Positions 6,256-6,803 of a stretch of DNA of 6,803 nt are shown piece by piece; the stretch's first letter is position 1; each line of letters starts with the position of its first letter. A program made the translations under genes and the position numbers. The stretch spans positions 1 through 6,803 of the forward strand of contig JAFNVD010000081.1 of the NCBI GenBank assembly GCA_017383785.1, in the 5' to 3' direction. The notes below the pieces were generated by a model. The model had not been told where the DNA came from. It ran no database searches and worked only from the letters and a program-made list of their open reading frames with translations. This DNA is from Peptococcaceae bacterium (GTDB taxonomy: Bacteria > Bacillota > Peptococcia > Peptococcales > Peptococcaceae).

Positions 6256-6803
6256 ATGATTCAAGAATCTGCACGTACAGGTATTGTACAAAAAGATAAA
6301 GAAACGGTCGCATTAATTCCGGAAATTAAATTTGGTATGTTAACACCGGAAGATTTGGAGAAACTGGCTGCCGTATCCCGTAAATATGAAATTCCTGCTA
6401 TCAAAATTACATCGGCACAGCGCATTGCTCTGGTAGGTGTCAAACCGGAACATGTAGAACCAATTTGGGACGAACTGGGCATGGAACCAGGTCATGGCCT
6501 GGGTACAGGGCTTAACTATATCCAGTCTTGCCCGGGCACTTCCGTATGCCGTTTAGGACAGCGTGACTCTTTAGAGATGGCAGAACGCATTTATGATGCC
6601 ATCAAACCATTAGGCATTGAAAGTAAAATCAAATTCGGTGTATCGGGCTGCCCATTGCAATGTGGCGAAGGCGCAATTCGTGATATCGGCGTATTTGGCA
6701 AAAAAGCTACCGGCTGGACCGTACAGATTGGCGGCAACTCCGGCCTAAACGCCCGTGTAGGTGAAGTATTGGCCGTAGATTTAGAAGACGACGCATTGAT
6801 CGA
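6256..6803 (+). CDS. Small siroheme/[4Fe-4S] sulfite-nitrite reductase-like protein (partial, 3' end missing)
   Basis: The visible 182 residues belong to the nitrite/sulfite reductase family (COG2221-like). An N-terminal ferredoxin-like half-domain covers about 15-75 (GMLTPEDLEKLAAVSRKYEI, then IKITSAQRIALVGV). It leads into the siroheme and cluster-binding region with Cys92-x5-Cys98 (SCPGTSVCRLGQRDS) and Cys132-x3-Cys136 (SGCPLQCGEGAIRDIG), the pattern that ligates a [4Fe-4S] cluster coupled to siroheme. IQIGG-like TVQIGGNSGLNARVG follows at 155-169. Classical enzymes carry two such repeats; this gene appears to encode one, like the roughly 220-residue low-molecular-weight assimilatory sulfite reductase of Desulfovibrio. 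GGAGGT sits 6 bases before the ATG. It is divergent from nifJ. The substrate (sulfite, nitrite or other) and electron donor cannot be read from the sequence. The end lies beyond the window. Confidence 0.88.
   Translation, partial: MIQESARTGIVQKDKETVALIPEIKFGMLTPEDLEKLAAVSRKYEIPAIKITSAQRIALVGVKPEHVEPIWDELGMEPGHGLGTGLNYIQSCPGTSVCRLGQRDSLEMAERIYDAIKPLGIESKIKFGVSGCPLQCGEGAIRDIGVFGKKATGWTVQIGGNSGLNARVGEVLAVDLEDDALI

Noticed and set aside
6261..6482. 73-codon minus-strand frame opposite the siroheme protein gene
   Set aside because: It is antisense to a gene with clear cysteine-cluster motifs and lacks a ribosome site or any similarity I recognise.

Overview
This window is an ordinary stretch of chromosome from what looks like an anaerobic bacterium, most likely a Bacillota member (Clostridia or Negativicutes). 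The evidence is a single-chain pyruvate:ferredoxin oxidoreductase, a BioY biotin transporter, a stand-alone low-molecular-weight siroheme reductase, strong AGGAGG-type ribosome sites, AT-rich intergenic DNA and moderate-GC coding sequence. The taxonomic guess rests on protein style only and is weak below phylum level.

Layout from left to right. The first 55 bases hold what may be the last codons of a + strand gene. Three complete genes then lie on the minus strand. They are a COG2509-type FAD-dependent dehydrogenase (90-1691), bioY (1777-2340) and the 1174-residue pyruvate:ferredoxin oxidoreductase (2454-5978). A 277-bp AT-rich intergenic region follows and carries two divergent promoters. 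The last gene is on the + strand, starts at 6256 and runs off the right edge. It is a small sulfite/nitrite reductase-like protein with the siroheme-[4Fe-4S] cysteine pattern.

The three minus-strand genes look like separate transcription units rather than one operon. The oxidoreductase gene ends at a strong GC-rich terminator (2410-2440), and bioY ends at a 15-bp perfect hairpin (1718-1758). A good -35/-10 pair for the FAD gene lies inside that hairpin. The oxidoreductase generates acetyl-CoA and reduced ferredoxin from pyruvate and is central to anaerobic carbon and electron flow. The divergent siroheme protein is a plausible consumer of low-potential electrons, but nothing in the sequence proves that link. 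BioY imports biotin, and no biotin synthesis gene is visible.

I found no mobile element, CRISPR array, RNA gene, phage feature or clearly undescribed system. The points most worth a second look are regulatory: the promoter embedded in a terminator, and several inverted repeats placed around the two divergent promoters.
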